Positions 54,464 to 61,582 of a stretch of 64,000 nt of DNA are shown piece by piece (positions within the stretch are counted from its first letter, which is position 1; the number at the start of each line of letters is the position of its first letter). The translations under genes and the position numbers were made by a program. This DNA comes from JACVRX01 sp963819885 (GTDB lineage: Bacteria; Actinomycetota; Actinomycetes; Jiangellales; Jiangellaceae), in the NCBI GenBank assembly GCA_963819885.1, contig CAWFXV010000032.1, forward strand, positions 248,001 to 312,000, given 5' to 3'. The notes under the pieces are model-generated. The model was not told the origin of the DNA, ran no database searches, and worked only from the letters and a program-made list of their open reading frames with translations.

Positions 54464-55661
54464 GCGGTGGGGTTGTCACCACGGCGAAAGTCTGCCGGGC
54501 AATCTCGAGTTCCTCGTTCGTCGGGACGACGAGAACAGCCACCTCGGCGTCGTCGGTCGAGACGATTCGGGCCGAGCGCTCGCTCGACGCGTTATGGATC
54601 GGGTCCAGCTCGATGCCCAGCCGCTGCAGGCCGTGCACAGACCGAGCCCGTACGTCCGGGTTGTTCTCTCCGACGCCAGCGGTGAACACAATCCCGTCGA
54701 CCCGCCCGAGGACCGCGTAGTAGGCACCGATGTATTTGCGGATCCGGTAGCAGTAGACGTCGAGGGCAAGGCGGGCACCGGCGTCGTCGGCGTCGGCGCG
54801 GCGGTAGACCTCGCGCATGTCGTTGACACCGGCCAGCCCCGCGAGGCCGCTGGCCCGGTTGAGCTGCTGGTCGACCTCGTCTGGTCCGAGGCCGGCCACC
54901 CGCCGCAGATGCGAGACGACCGCTGCGTCGACGTCGCCGCTGCGGGTTCCCATGACCAAACCTTCGAGAGGGGTCAGGCCCATGGAGGTGTCGACACTGC
55001 GGCCAGCCGCAACGGCGGTCGCGCTGGCGCCGTTGCCGAGGTGCAGGACGATCAGGTTGCACTCGCCCACGTCGCGGCCAAGGAGTCTCGCTGCCTCGCG
55101 GCTGACGTATGCGACGGACGTGCCGTGAAATCCGTATCGCCGCACGCCGTACTCCTCCCGCCAGCGCGCCGGGACCGCATAGGTGTAGGCCTGAGGTGGC
55201 AGGGTCTGGTGGAAGGCCGTGTCGAAGACAGCCACCTGCGGCGTTTCGGGCAACGCCGCTCGAGCGACGGTGATGCCGACGAGGTTCGCCGGGTTGTGCA
55301 ACGGTGCAAGGGCGGTGAGCCGGTCGATCGCTTCGACGACCTCTGCGGAGATCAGGATCGGTTCGGCAAATTGATCGCCGCCATGGACGACGCGGTGACC
55401 GACGGCAGTCAGCGTGGCGCCGGTCAGGACAGGACCGGTTTGCTCGAAGGCGGCGAGGATCCCGCGCAGACCGGCTTCATGATCGGCAATCGGCTCAGCT
55501 GACTCGATTTCGCGCCCGAGTCCGTCGTGCCACAACCGTCCCGTGGTCTCACCGATCCGCTCGGCCAGGCCACGTGCCGGCACACTGCCGTCGGTCACGT
55601 CGACGAGTTGGTACTTGATCGACGACGAACCGCAGTTGAGCACCAGGACGTGCTCAGCCAT
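54453..55661 (-). CDS. ackA: Acetate kinase
   Basis: Makes ATP and acetate from acetyl phosphate and ADP, or the reverse. VLVLNCGSSSIKYQLV, VGHRVVHGGDQF, VFDTAFHQTLPPQAYTYAVP, YGFHGTSVAYVS, LHLGNGASATAVAAGRSVDT and FTAGVGENNPDVRA are the family motifs. ATG 55661 gives MAEHVLVLN, the usual start; it overlaps the pta stop by eight bases (ATGGCTGA), so both are translated in a coupled way. Confidence 0.95.
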   Translation of the reverse strand: MAEHVLVLNCGSSSIKYQLVDVTDGSVPARGLAERIGETTGRLWHDGLGREIESAEPIADHEAGLRGILAAFEQTGPVLTGATLTAVGHRVVHGGDQFAEPILISAEVVEAIDRLTALAPLHNPANLVGITVARAALPETPQVAVFDTAFHQTLPPQAYTYAVPARWREEYGVRRYGFHGTSVAYVSREAARLLGRDVGECNLIVLHLGNGASATAVAAGRSVDTSMGLTPLEGLVMGTRSGDVDAAVVSHLRRVAGLGPDEVDQQLNRASGLAGLAGVNDMREVYRRADADDAGARLALDVYCYRIRKYIGAYYAVLGRVDGIVFTAGVGENNPDVRARSVHGLQRLGIELDPIHNASSERSARIVSTDDAEVAVLVVPTNEELEIARQTFAVVTTPPLNP

Positions 55662-57723
55662 CGCCGGCGCCGACAGTCGCTTGGATCGCTGTGATCGCAA
55701 CCGTGTTCACGATGTCACTGACGAGAGCGCCTCGGGACAGATCGTTCACCGGCATGCGCAGGCCTTGCAGGATCGGCCCGACGGCCACCGCGGCGGCCGA
55801 CCGTTGGACTGCCTTGTAGGTGTTGTTGCCGGTGTTGAGGTCGGGAAAGACGAACACGGTGGCCCGCCCCGCGACCTGACTGCCCGGCAATTTGGTCTGG
55901 GCGACGCTGGCGTCGACGGCGGCGTCGTACTGGATCGGGCCCTCGACGGACAGGTCGGGGCGGCGGTCCCGGACCAGCGCCGTCGCCTTCCGGACCTTGT
56001 CGACCTCCGTGCCTGACCCCGATTCGCCAGTGGAGTACGACAGCATCGCCACTCGGGGCTCGATCCCGAACTGCGCGGCCGTCGTCGCCGACGAGATGGC
56101 GATGTCGGCGAGCTGCTCAGCCGTCGGATCCGGATTGACCGCGCAGTCGCCGTAGACGAGCACCCGGTCGGGCAGGCACATGAAGAACACGCTCGACACG
56201 ATGGCGACGCCGGGCGAGGTTCGGATCACCTCGAACGCAGGCCGGATCGTGTGCGCGGTGGTATGCACGGAGCCGGAGACCATGCCGTCGGCGAGACCGA
56301 GTAGCACCATCATCGTGCCGAAGTACGAGACGTCGACCACGACGTCACGAGCCGCGTCCACGGTGACGCCCTTATGAGCACGCAGGGCCGCGTATTCGGC
56401 GGCGAACCGCTCGAGGAGTTCTGCGTCGTGTGGATCGAGTATCCGCGCGAGGCCGATGTCCAACCCGAGCTGGTCGGCCTTGGTTTTGACCGTGTTCGGG
56501 TCGCCGAGCAGCGTCAGATCCGCGACCTCGCGGCGGAGCAAGGTGTCCGCCGCCCGGATGATGCGCTCCTCCTCCCCTTCGGGCAGCACGACGTGGCGAC
56601 GCTCGGCCCGGGCACGGTCGAGCAGCTCGTGCTCGAACATCAGCGGCGTGATGACCTCGCTGCGTGTCACGTCGAGTCTGGTGAGCAGATCGCCGCCGTC
56701 GACGTGCTTCTCGAACAGGGTCAGCGCGATCGCGACCTTCCGCGGGGATTCTTTCGACAGCCGACCGCGGGCCGAGGCGAGCCGGGTCGCCGTCGGATAG
56801 GTGTCGCCCTGAGTCGTCACGATCGGCAACCTCGGCCCAAGACCGGCCACGAGCTGCTCGATTTGCGGCGGGATGCCGAAGCCGCCGTTGAGGAAGACAC
56901 CGGCCAGCGCCGGAAACGTCTGCGACGCATGCGCCATGAGCACGCCGAGCAGCACGTCGACCCGGTCACTCGGCGTGACGACGACGCCGCCTTCGACCAG
57001 CCGGTCGAGGACGTTCGGGAGCGTCATGGCGCCCACCAGGACGTCGAGGGCTTCTCGGCTCAGCATTTCTGGATCACCGCTGCGCAGCTGGCCGCCGCAT
57101 GCCTCGAGCAAGTCGCCGACGGTGGGAGCGGTCAGGACCGGCTCCTGCGGGATGACGTACGCCGGCACAGGTCCGGCCAGTGCCTCCTGAACCGCGTCGA
57201 GCTGGTCGGGGTCGACCCGGTTGGCGACGATTGCGAGCAGCCGCCCGTATCGGGCCGCGATCTCGATGGTGGCGACGTCGGCGACCGTGCGGACGTCACT
57301 GGGGGACCGGCCTCTGCCGTGCACCACGAGCAGGACCGGCGCACCGAGGTTCGCTGCCACGCGGGCGTTGTACGAGAACTCGGTCGGGCTCCCGACGCCG
57401 GTGTAGTCGCTGCCGACGACGATCATTGCGTCGCGGTCCGCGGCCGCCTCGTGGTACCGGTCGACGATCGTCGACATGGCGCCGTCCGGGTCAGTGTGCA
57501 CCTGGTCGTAACTCACTCCCGCCGCCAGCTCATAGGGCATGTCGACGCCCTGGTGATCCAGCAGGAGCTCGAGGACGTAGTCCGGCCGGTCGTCGGAGCG
57601 AATGATCGGGCGGAACACGCCGACCCGGCCAACTCGGCGGGTGAGCAGATCGAGCGCTCCGAGCGCCACTGTGCCCTTGCCGGTCTCCCCCTCCGGCGAC
57701 GTCACGTACAGGCTGCGCGCCAC
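55654..57723 (-). CDS. pta: Phosphate acetyltransferase (long form with DRTGG/BioD-like N-terminus)
   Basis: Interconverts acetyl-CoA and acetyl phosphate. The N-terminal about 350 residues form a P-loop-like regulatory region (SLYVTSPEGETGKGTVALG) plus a DRTGG domain; the C-terminal catalytic domain starts near ELLDRARAERRHVVLPEG and shows DLTLLGDP, DGMVSGSVHTTAHTIRPA, YGDCAVNPDPTAEQLADIA, LSYSTGESGSG and PDLNTGNNTYKAVQRSA. GTG 57723 is preferred because TACTCT lies seven bases upstream. 689 residues. Confidence 0.94.
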   Translation of the reverse strand: MARSLYVTSPEGETGKGTVALGALDLLTRRVGRVGVFRPIIRSDDRPDYVLELLLDHQGVDMPYELAAGVSYDQVHTDPDGAMSTIVDRYHEAAADRDAMIVVGSDYTGVGSPTEFSYNARVAANLGAPVLLVVHGRGRSPSDVRTVADVATIEIAARYGRLLAIVANRVDPDQLDAVQEALAGPVPAYVIPQEPVLTAPTVGDLLEACGGQLRSGDPEMLSREALDVLVGAMTLPNVLDRLVEGGVVVTPSDRVDVLLGVLMAHASQTFPALAGVFLNGGFGIPPQIEQLVAGLGPRLPIVTTQGDTYPTATRLASARGRLSKESPRKVAIALTLFEKHVDGGDLLTRLDVTRSEVITPLMFEHELLDRARAERRHVVLPEGEEERIIRAADTLLRREVADLTLLGDPNTVKTKADQLGLDIGLARILDPHDAELLERFAAEYAALRAHKGVTVDAARDVVVDVSYFGTMMVLLGLADGMVSGSVHTTAHTIRPAFEVIRTSPGVAIVSSVFFMCLPDRVLVYGDCAVNPDPTAEQLADIAISSATTAAQFGIEPRVAMLSYSTGESGSGTEVDKVRKATALVRDRRPDLSVEGPIQYDAAVDASVAQTKLPGSQVAGRATVFVFPDLNTGNNTYKAVQRSAAAVAVGPILQGLRMPVNDLSRGALVSDIVNTVAITAIQATVGAGDG

Positions 57724-57730
57724 GATCGCG

Positions 57731-57736
57731 AGAGTA
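57731..57736 (-). promoter_or_regulatory. -10 box of pta-ackA (leaderless)
   Basis: On the minus strand TACTCT, seven bases before GTG 57723. Confidence 0.5.
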
Positions 57737-57770
57737 GCTGCCCAAACCCACCCACGCACGGCAGGCCGTT

Positions 57771-57789
57771 AACAACCCGGGCGGTTGTT
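57771..57789. promoter_or_regulatory. Palindrome upstream of pta
   Basis: AACAACC-N5-GGTTGTT, about 35 bases upstream of the pta -10 box. Its position and symmetry suit an operator; no regulator is named. Confidence 0.4.
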
Positions 57790-57947
57790 TTACCCAGCCC
57801 AGCGGCGCTCATTTCGACGGGTCGTCTCAGCGTGTCGGTGCCCGCCGCCCACAGATTCGCACAAAACCGCTGTTCTCTCGATAGCGGCATTCGACATCGG
57901 GTGGTCGACGTCTTCGGTGGTCTCGGCGTGTCGCTGCGGCGTTTCTG

Positions 57948-57976
57948 TTGACGCGTCGGACCGGCGACGCTACGGT
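57948..57976 (+). promoter_or_regulatory. Promoter of the repeat-motif two-gene module
   Basis: TTGACG (57948-57953), a 17-base spacer and TACGGT (57971-57976), a close match to a vegetative actinobacterial promoter. It gives a leader of about 50 bases to ATG 58035. The rest of the 57737-57947 gap holds only the palindrome. Confidence 0.65.
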
Positions 57977-58034
57977 CCCTCGCGTTGCTGTTCAAGTCCG
58001 CGAGCTCCAATCCTGCATTTTCCACGGGGGATCG

Positions 58035-58922
58035 ATGTCGTACCGCGAGCGCGCCGGCCAGCCGCTGGATGTTCCGGCTGCCCACGCCAAAGTGCAGCCT
58101 GAATCACAGGTTCCGCTGCGCACCTTCAATGAAACAATGGCACCAAAGGACCCTGCCGACTTCCTGGGGACGTGGTTGGCCGCTTTTGCGGTGAACTTTG
58201 TGCTGCCAATTCCAGAGCACGCGCTGCAGTACGCCGGCAATCTGCGTGACGCCATCTACGAAGAGACGTTCCGGCGGCTTTCTTCGGGTGAGATCGGCCG
58301 GGTGGATCACGAAGTCGTCGACTATTCTGACAGCAAAGTTCCGGCCGAGCCTGCCCGCCGCTACATTCGGGTCAGGCTGCGCACCCCCCGCGACAATCAG
58401 GTGACCACGCTGTTCCGCTGCTTTGTCAGCGGTGTGAACCTGTACGTTGCCATCGACTCCTACCGGCTCGGCCGCGTCAGTGTCACAGCAGTTGCCTGGC
58501 GGGCATGTGTGTCGTTTGCTGCCTTCATCTTCGCGGCGGTTAATACCAACCGGCTGTCGGCAGTTGTCCTGTGGCCGCTTTTTGGGGCGCTGATCTGGTG
58601 GTTCTGGGGCGATGTTCTGCGTGCTGCCCGGCACGGCGGCCTGTCCGAAGGACTGCGCTCGAAGTATCCAAAATCCTTCGTCCGCAGCTCGTTCGACCTG
58701 GATGACTCGTATATGTTTCTGAAGGCCGAACTACCCCTGATTATGCAAGTGTTGAGAGAAGTCGGTCCGCGATATGGCCTCGACCTGACCACGTGGGAAG
58801 AGACCATCGCGGAGTCGGTGAAGAGGATCACGTCACAAACTGTCGTGAACAACGTGGCGAACTATGGTCAGATGTCTGGCGTGAACATTGGCGGCAGCGG
58901 CAACACGGCTGCTAGCAACTGA
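58035..58922 (+). CDS. Membrane protein of unknown function with C-terminal GQMSGVNIGG motif
   Basis: A 295-residue protein I do not recognise. Residues 1-140 are a soluble N-terminal region, residues about 148-193 contain two hydrophobic segments (ACVSFAAFIFAAV and AVVLWPLFGALIWWFW) that likely form a membrane hairpin, and a helical region follows to about 265. The last 30 residues read VVNNVANYGQMSGVNIGG and then a Ser/Asn tail; the ten-residue core recurs at the start of the next protein. GGGGGA precedes the ATG. Codon use is visibly less GC-rich than in neighbouring genes, which suggests transfer. Likely cotranscribed with the next gene (nine-base gap). Confidence 0.75.
   Translation: MSYRERAGQPLDVPAAHAKVQPESQVPLRTFNETMAPKDPADFLGTWLAAFAVNFVLPIPEHALQYAGNLRDAIYEETFRRLSSGEIGRVDHEVVDYSDSKVPAEPARRYIRVRLRTPRDNQVTTLFRCFVSGVNLYVAIDSYRLGRVSVTAVAWRACVSFAAFIFAAVNTNRLSAVVLWPLFGALIWWFWGDVLRAARHGGLSEGLRSKYPKSFVRSSFDLDDSYMFLKAELPLIMQVLREVGPRYGLDLTTWEETIAESVKRITSQTVVNNVANYGQMSGVNIGGSGNTAASN
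58866..58894 (+). repeat. Motif-coding direct repeat, copy 1
   Basis: 29 bases coding GQMSGVNIGG at the end of the membrane protein gene. It matches 58977-59005 at 27 of 29 positions, including most third codon positions. Confidence 0.85.
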
Positions 58923-58931
58923 GGATCTATC

Positions 58932-59282
58932 GTGTCGGAACACATTTCTTCGGAGTCAAACTCTGTCGTTAACCGTGGCCAGATGTCTGGTGTGAACATT
59001 GGCGGAACACACAATCAGGCGGTGGCCGGTTCATCGACCATGACGCAAACGGATGAGTTTCTGGCAGAGCTGCGGCTACTTCTTAGCGAGCTCGAGAAGG
59101 GATCACCGGATGAACGGCCCGGCGATGTCGCGAAGATTAGGGATGCAGTCCATCAGGCAGAGAGTGGACGCCTCGATGCAGCGAAGAGGTCCTTGGCCGA
59201 CGTCGGGCGTTGGGTGCTCGACGTGGCGCAACGCGTCGGAGCCACCGTCGTGACCAAGCAACTCGAGGGATATTTCGGCTGA
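58932..59282 (+). CDS. Small helical protein with N-terminal GQMSGVNIGG motif
   Basis: A 116-residue protein of unknown function. Residues 10-25 (NSVVNRGQMSGVNIGG) repeat the C-terminal motif of the preceding membrane protein. A Ser/Thr-rich linker leads to a helical domain (about 40-116: DEFLAELRLLLSELEKG, DVAKIRDAVHQAESGRLDAA, SLADVGRWVLDVAQRVGATV) with coiled-coil character and a C-terminal amphipathic helix. The layout, a short glycine/asparagine-rich motif plus a small helical domain, resembles adaptor halves of bacterial amyloid-motif signalling pairs; this is inference. GTG 58932 start. Confidence 0.72.
   Translation: MSEHISSESNSVVNRGQMSGVNIGGTHNQAVAGSSTMTQTDEFLAELRLLLSELEKGSPDERPGDVAKIRDAVHQAESGRLDAAKRSLADVGRWVLDVAQRVGATVVTKQLEGYFG
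58977..59005 (+). repeat. Motif-coding direct repeat, copy 2
   Basis: Second copy of the motif-coding segment, at the start of the small helical protein gene, 111 bases after copy 1. Confidence 0.85.
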
Positions 59283-59318
59283 CTGGACCATCCCATAGCG
59301 TTGGGCATGAGCCGGTCG

Positions 59319-59813
59319 CTACGCGCCGTGTGCGCCGCTCCGCTCCTGCCCTTCGCTGCCGTCGTCATCGCCTTGGTCCTTCTTGAAGAACGAGAACGTG
59401 CCGTCCGGCTCGAGCACGACAAGGTCGACGTCGGCGAGGTCGCGGACACTGTGCTCCCGGGCAGCCACGAGCACGTCGTCCAGCGGCAGCCGTTCGTAGC
59501 GCAGCACCTTCTCGTCGACGTCGCCGTCGGTGAGCAGGACGGTCGGCTCACCATCCAGAACCCGACGGGTTCGCGGGAATCGCCATCCGACATACGAGAG
59601 CAGGATGGACAACACGGTGAATGTGCCGACCGCCAGAAAGCCGCCGGTCAACGAGAAGTCCTCTTGCAGCACGGTCTGGCTGATCAAGTCACCGAGGGTC
59701 ACCAGCAGGATCAGCTCGAATGCGGACAGCTGGGTCACCTCGCGCTTGCCCGAGACGCGTAGGACGAACCACAGCAGAGCGAAGGTGAGGATCGAACGGA
59801 TCACGATGTCCAT
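59319..59813 (-). CDS. DUF421 (YetF-like) membrane protein
   Basis: A 164-residue protein with about three N-terminal membrane helices (SILTFALLWFVLRVSGKREV, ELILLVTLGDLISQTVLQ, AVGTFTVLSILLSYVGW) and a cytoplasmic DUF421 domain (RVLDGEPTVLLTDGDVDEKV, LPLDDVLVAAREHSVRDLAD, VVLEPDGTFSFFKK). Function in this lineage is unknown. The start overlaps the stop of the next upstream gene as TGATG, so the two are coupled. Confidence 0.85.
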   Translation of the reverse strand: MDIVIRSILTFALLWFVLRVSGKREVTQLSAFELILLVTLGDLISQTVLQEDFSLTGGFLAVGTFTVLSILLSYVGWRFPRTRRVLDGEPTVLLTDGDVDEKVLRYERLPLDDVLVAAREHSVRDLADVDLVVLEPDGTFSFFKKDQGDDDGSEGQERSGAHGA

Positions 59814-60337
59814 CAGGGCATCACCACCATCCTGAAATTGACCCTCGCCACCTCCAGGCCCTCGGACACCACCGCTACCCAGTACTGGTGCGCGCTCGGT
59901 GGCTGCGTCGGGCCAACGCGCACGTCGAGTGTCAGCTCGAACGCATCGCCCGGTGGCGGGTCGAATTCGTACTCCAGCCGTAACGGGCCCGCGGTCTCCG
60001 CACTGGGGTTCGGATACCAGTTCTGGAAGTCGAAGCGGTCGAATATGTCCTTGCTGAAGGCCAGAGTGATCGGCCGGTCGAAGCCTCCCGAATGCAGGAC
60101 GCGGACTCGCAGCGGTGCGGCCAGCCCGGATCGGGTGACCTGCGCGTACCGCACGCTGAGCTGGTAACCGCCGCCGGAGGCGCTGACCTCGGATTGCCTC
60201 GGCCCGAGCAAGCCCAGCAGGCCAGCCAACACGAAGATCGTCAACGCGACGATACCGACCCGGCGGATGTTGCGAGCCCGGCGGGAACGTTCCGGGTCGC
60301 GATGCGCCGGAAGGGTCCCGATGTGTTGGGCCACCAT
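59813..60337 (-). CDS. Conserved membrane-anchored protein upstream of the DUF421 gene
   Basis: A 174-residue protein with a short basic N-terminus, one membrane helix (VGIVALTIFVLAGLLGLLG) and an extracytoplasmic beta-rich domain (YQLSVRYAQVTRSGLAAPLR, FDRPITLAFSKDIFDRFD, FELTLDVRVGPTQPPSAHQY). It pairs with the DUF421 gene and may be its partner. ATG 60337 is used; GTG 60334 is also possible. No function known. Confidence 0.75.
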   Translation of the reverse strand: MVAQHIGTLPAHRDPERSRRARNIRRVGIVALTIFVLAGLLGLLGPRQSEVSASGGGYQLSVRYAQVTRSGLAAPLRVRVLHSGGFDRPITLAFSKDIFDRFDFQNWYPNPSAETAGPLRLEYEFDPPPGDAFELTLDVRVGPTQPPSAHQYWVAVVSEGLEVARVNFRMVVMP

Positions 60338-60396
60338 GCCGTTCTACCGGTTGGTGAAGCCAACAAAGGGTCGGCTCGCCGCCAGAAGGGGCACGG

Positions 60397-60402
60397 TACG
60401 GT
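60397..60402 (+). promoter_or_regulatory. -10 box of add (leaderless)
   Basis: TACGGT, six bases before ATG 60409. Confidence 0.55.
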
Positions 60403-60408
60403 CACCTC

Positions 60409-61524
60409 ATGGCGCCTCGACCGGACGAAATCGCCGTCGCGCCGAAAGTTCTGCTGCACGATCACCTCGACGGCGGTCTGCGACCCGCGACGATCGTGGA
60501 GCTGGCCGGCGAGGTCGGACACGATCTGCCCACCCGTGATCCTGACGAACTCGCGACCTGGTTCGTGGACATGGCCAGCTCGGGGCCCCTCGAGCGGTAT
60601 CTCGAGACATTTGCCCACACTGTGGCCGTCATGCAGCAGCGGGACGCACTGGTCCGGGTAGCCGCCGAGTGTGCCGAGGACCTGGCCGCCGACAACGTCG
60701 TCTATGCCGAGGTTCGCTACGCGCCCGAGCAACATATCGCCGACGGCCTCAGCCTGGAACAGGTGGTCGAGGCGGTCGAGGAGGGCTTCCGGCAGGGCGA
60801 GGCACGGGCAGCCGCCGCCGGGCACCCGATCCGAGTGGCGACGTTGCTCACCGCGATGCGCCACGCGGCCAGGTCCACGGAGATCGCTGCGCTGACGGTC
60901 GGGTACCGCGATTCCGGCGTCGTCGGGTTCGACATCGCCGGCGCGGAGGCGGGCTTTCCACCGACTCGCCACCTGGACGCGTTCGAGTATCTGCGGCGGG
61001 AGAACTCCCACTTCACCATCCATGCCGGCGAGGCATTCGGGCTGCCGTCGATCTGGGAGGCCCTGCAATGGTGCGGTGCCGACCGGCTGGGCCATGGCGT
61101 GCGGATCATCGACGACGTGACCGTCCGCCCGGATGGGACCCCCGAGCTCGGCCGGCTCGCCGCGTACGTTCGTGACAAACGGGTCCCCCTGGAGATGTGC
61201 CCTTCGTCGAATGTGCAGACCGGCGCGGCGTCATCGATTGCCGAGCATCCGATCGGTCTGCTCACCCGCCTGCGGTTCCGCGTGACCGTCAACACCGACA
61301 ACCGGCTGATGAGCGGCACGTCGATGTCCCGGGAGCTCACCTTGCTGGCCGACGCGTTCGGCTACGACCTCGACGACTTCCAATGGTTCGCCGTCAACGC
61401 GATGAAGAGTGCCTTCATCCCCTTTGACCAGCGTTTGGAGCTGATCAACAACGTCGTCAAGCCCGGATACGCCGCCTTGGCCGCACAACGGGCCTTCGCC
61501 TCTGTCCGCGGTGTCAGCCGCTGA
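60409..61524 (+). CDS. add: Adenosine deaminase
   Basis: Zinc enzyme that deaminates adenosine and deoxyadenosine to inosine and deoxyinosine. The ligands and catalytic residues are seen in LLHDHLDGGLRP (two His), TIHAGEAFGLPS (His and catalytic Glu), DRLGHGVRI (His) and VTVNTDNRLMSGTSMSREL (the Asp pair; the usual NTDDP is NTDNR here). Length 371 is typical. It closes the salvage set begun by cdd and deoA, now separated from them by about 8 kb of accessory genes. Confidence 0.94.
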   Translation: MAPRPDEIAVAPKVLLHDHLDGGLRPATIVELAGEVGHDLPTRDPDELATWFVDMASSGPLERYLETFAHTVAVMQQRDALVRVAAECAEDLAADNVVYAEVRYAPEQHIADGLSLEQVVEAVEEGFRQGEARAAAAGHPIRVATLLTAMRHAARSTEIAALTVGYRDSGVVGFDIAGAEAGFPPTRHLDAFEYLRRENSHFTIHAGEAFGLPSIWEALQWCGADRLGHGVRIIDDVTVRPDGTPELGRLAAYVRDKRVPLEMCPSSNVQTGAASSIAEHPIGLLTRLRFRVTVNTDNRLMSGTSMSRELTLLADAFGYDLDDFQWFAVNAMKSAFIPFDQRLELINNVVKPGYAALAAQRAFASVRGVSR

Positions 61525-61582
61525 TGATGAGGGTGTGCCAAGATTCCGTGGTCGCGACGACAGAATGGACACAACAGGGGAC

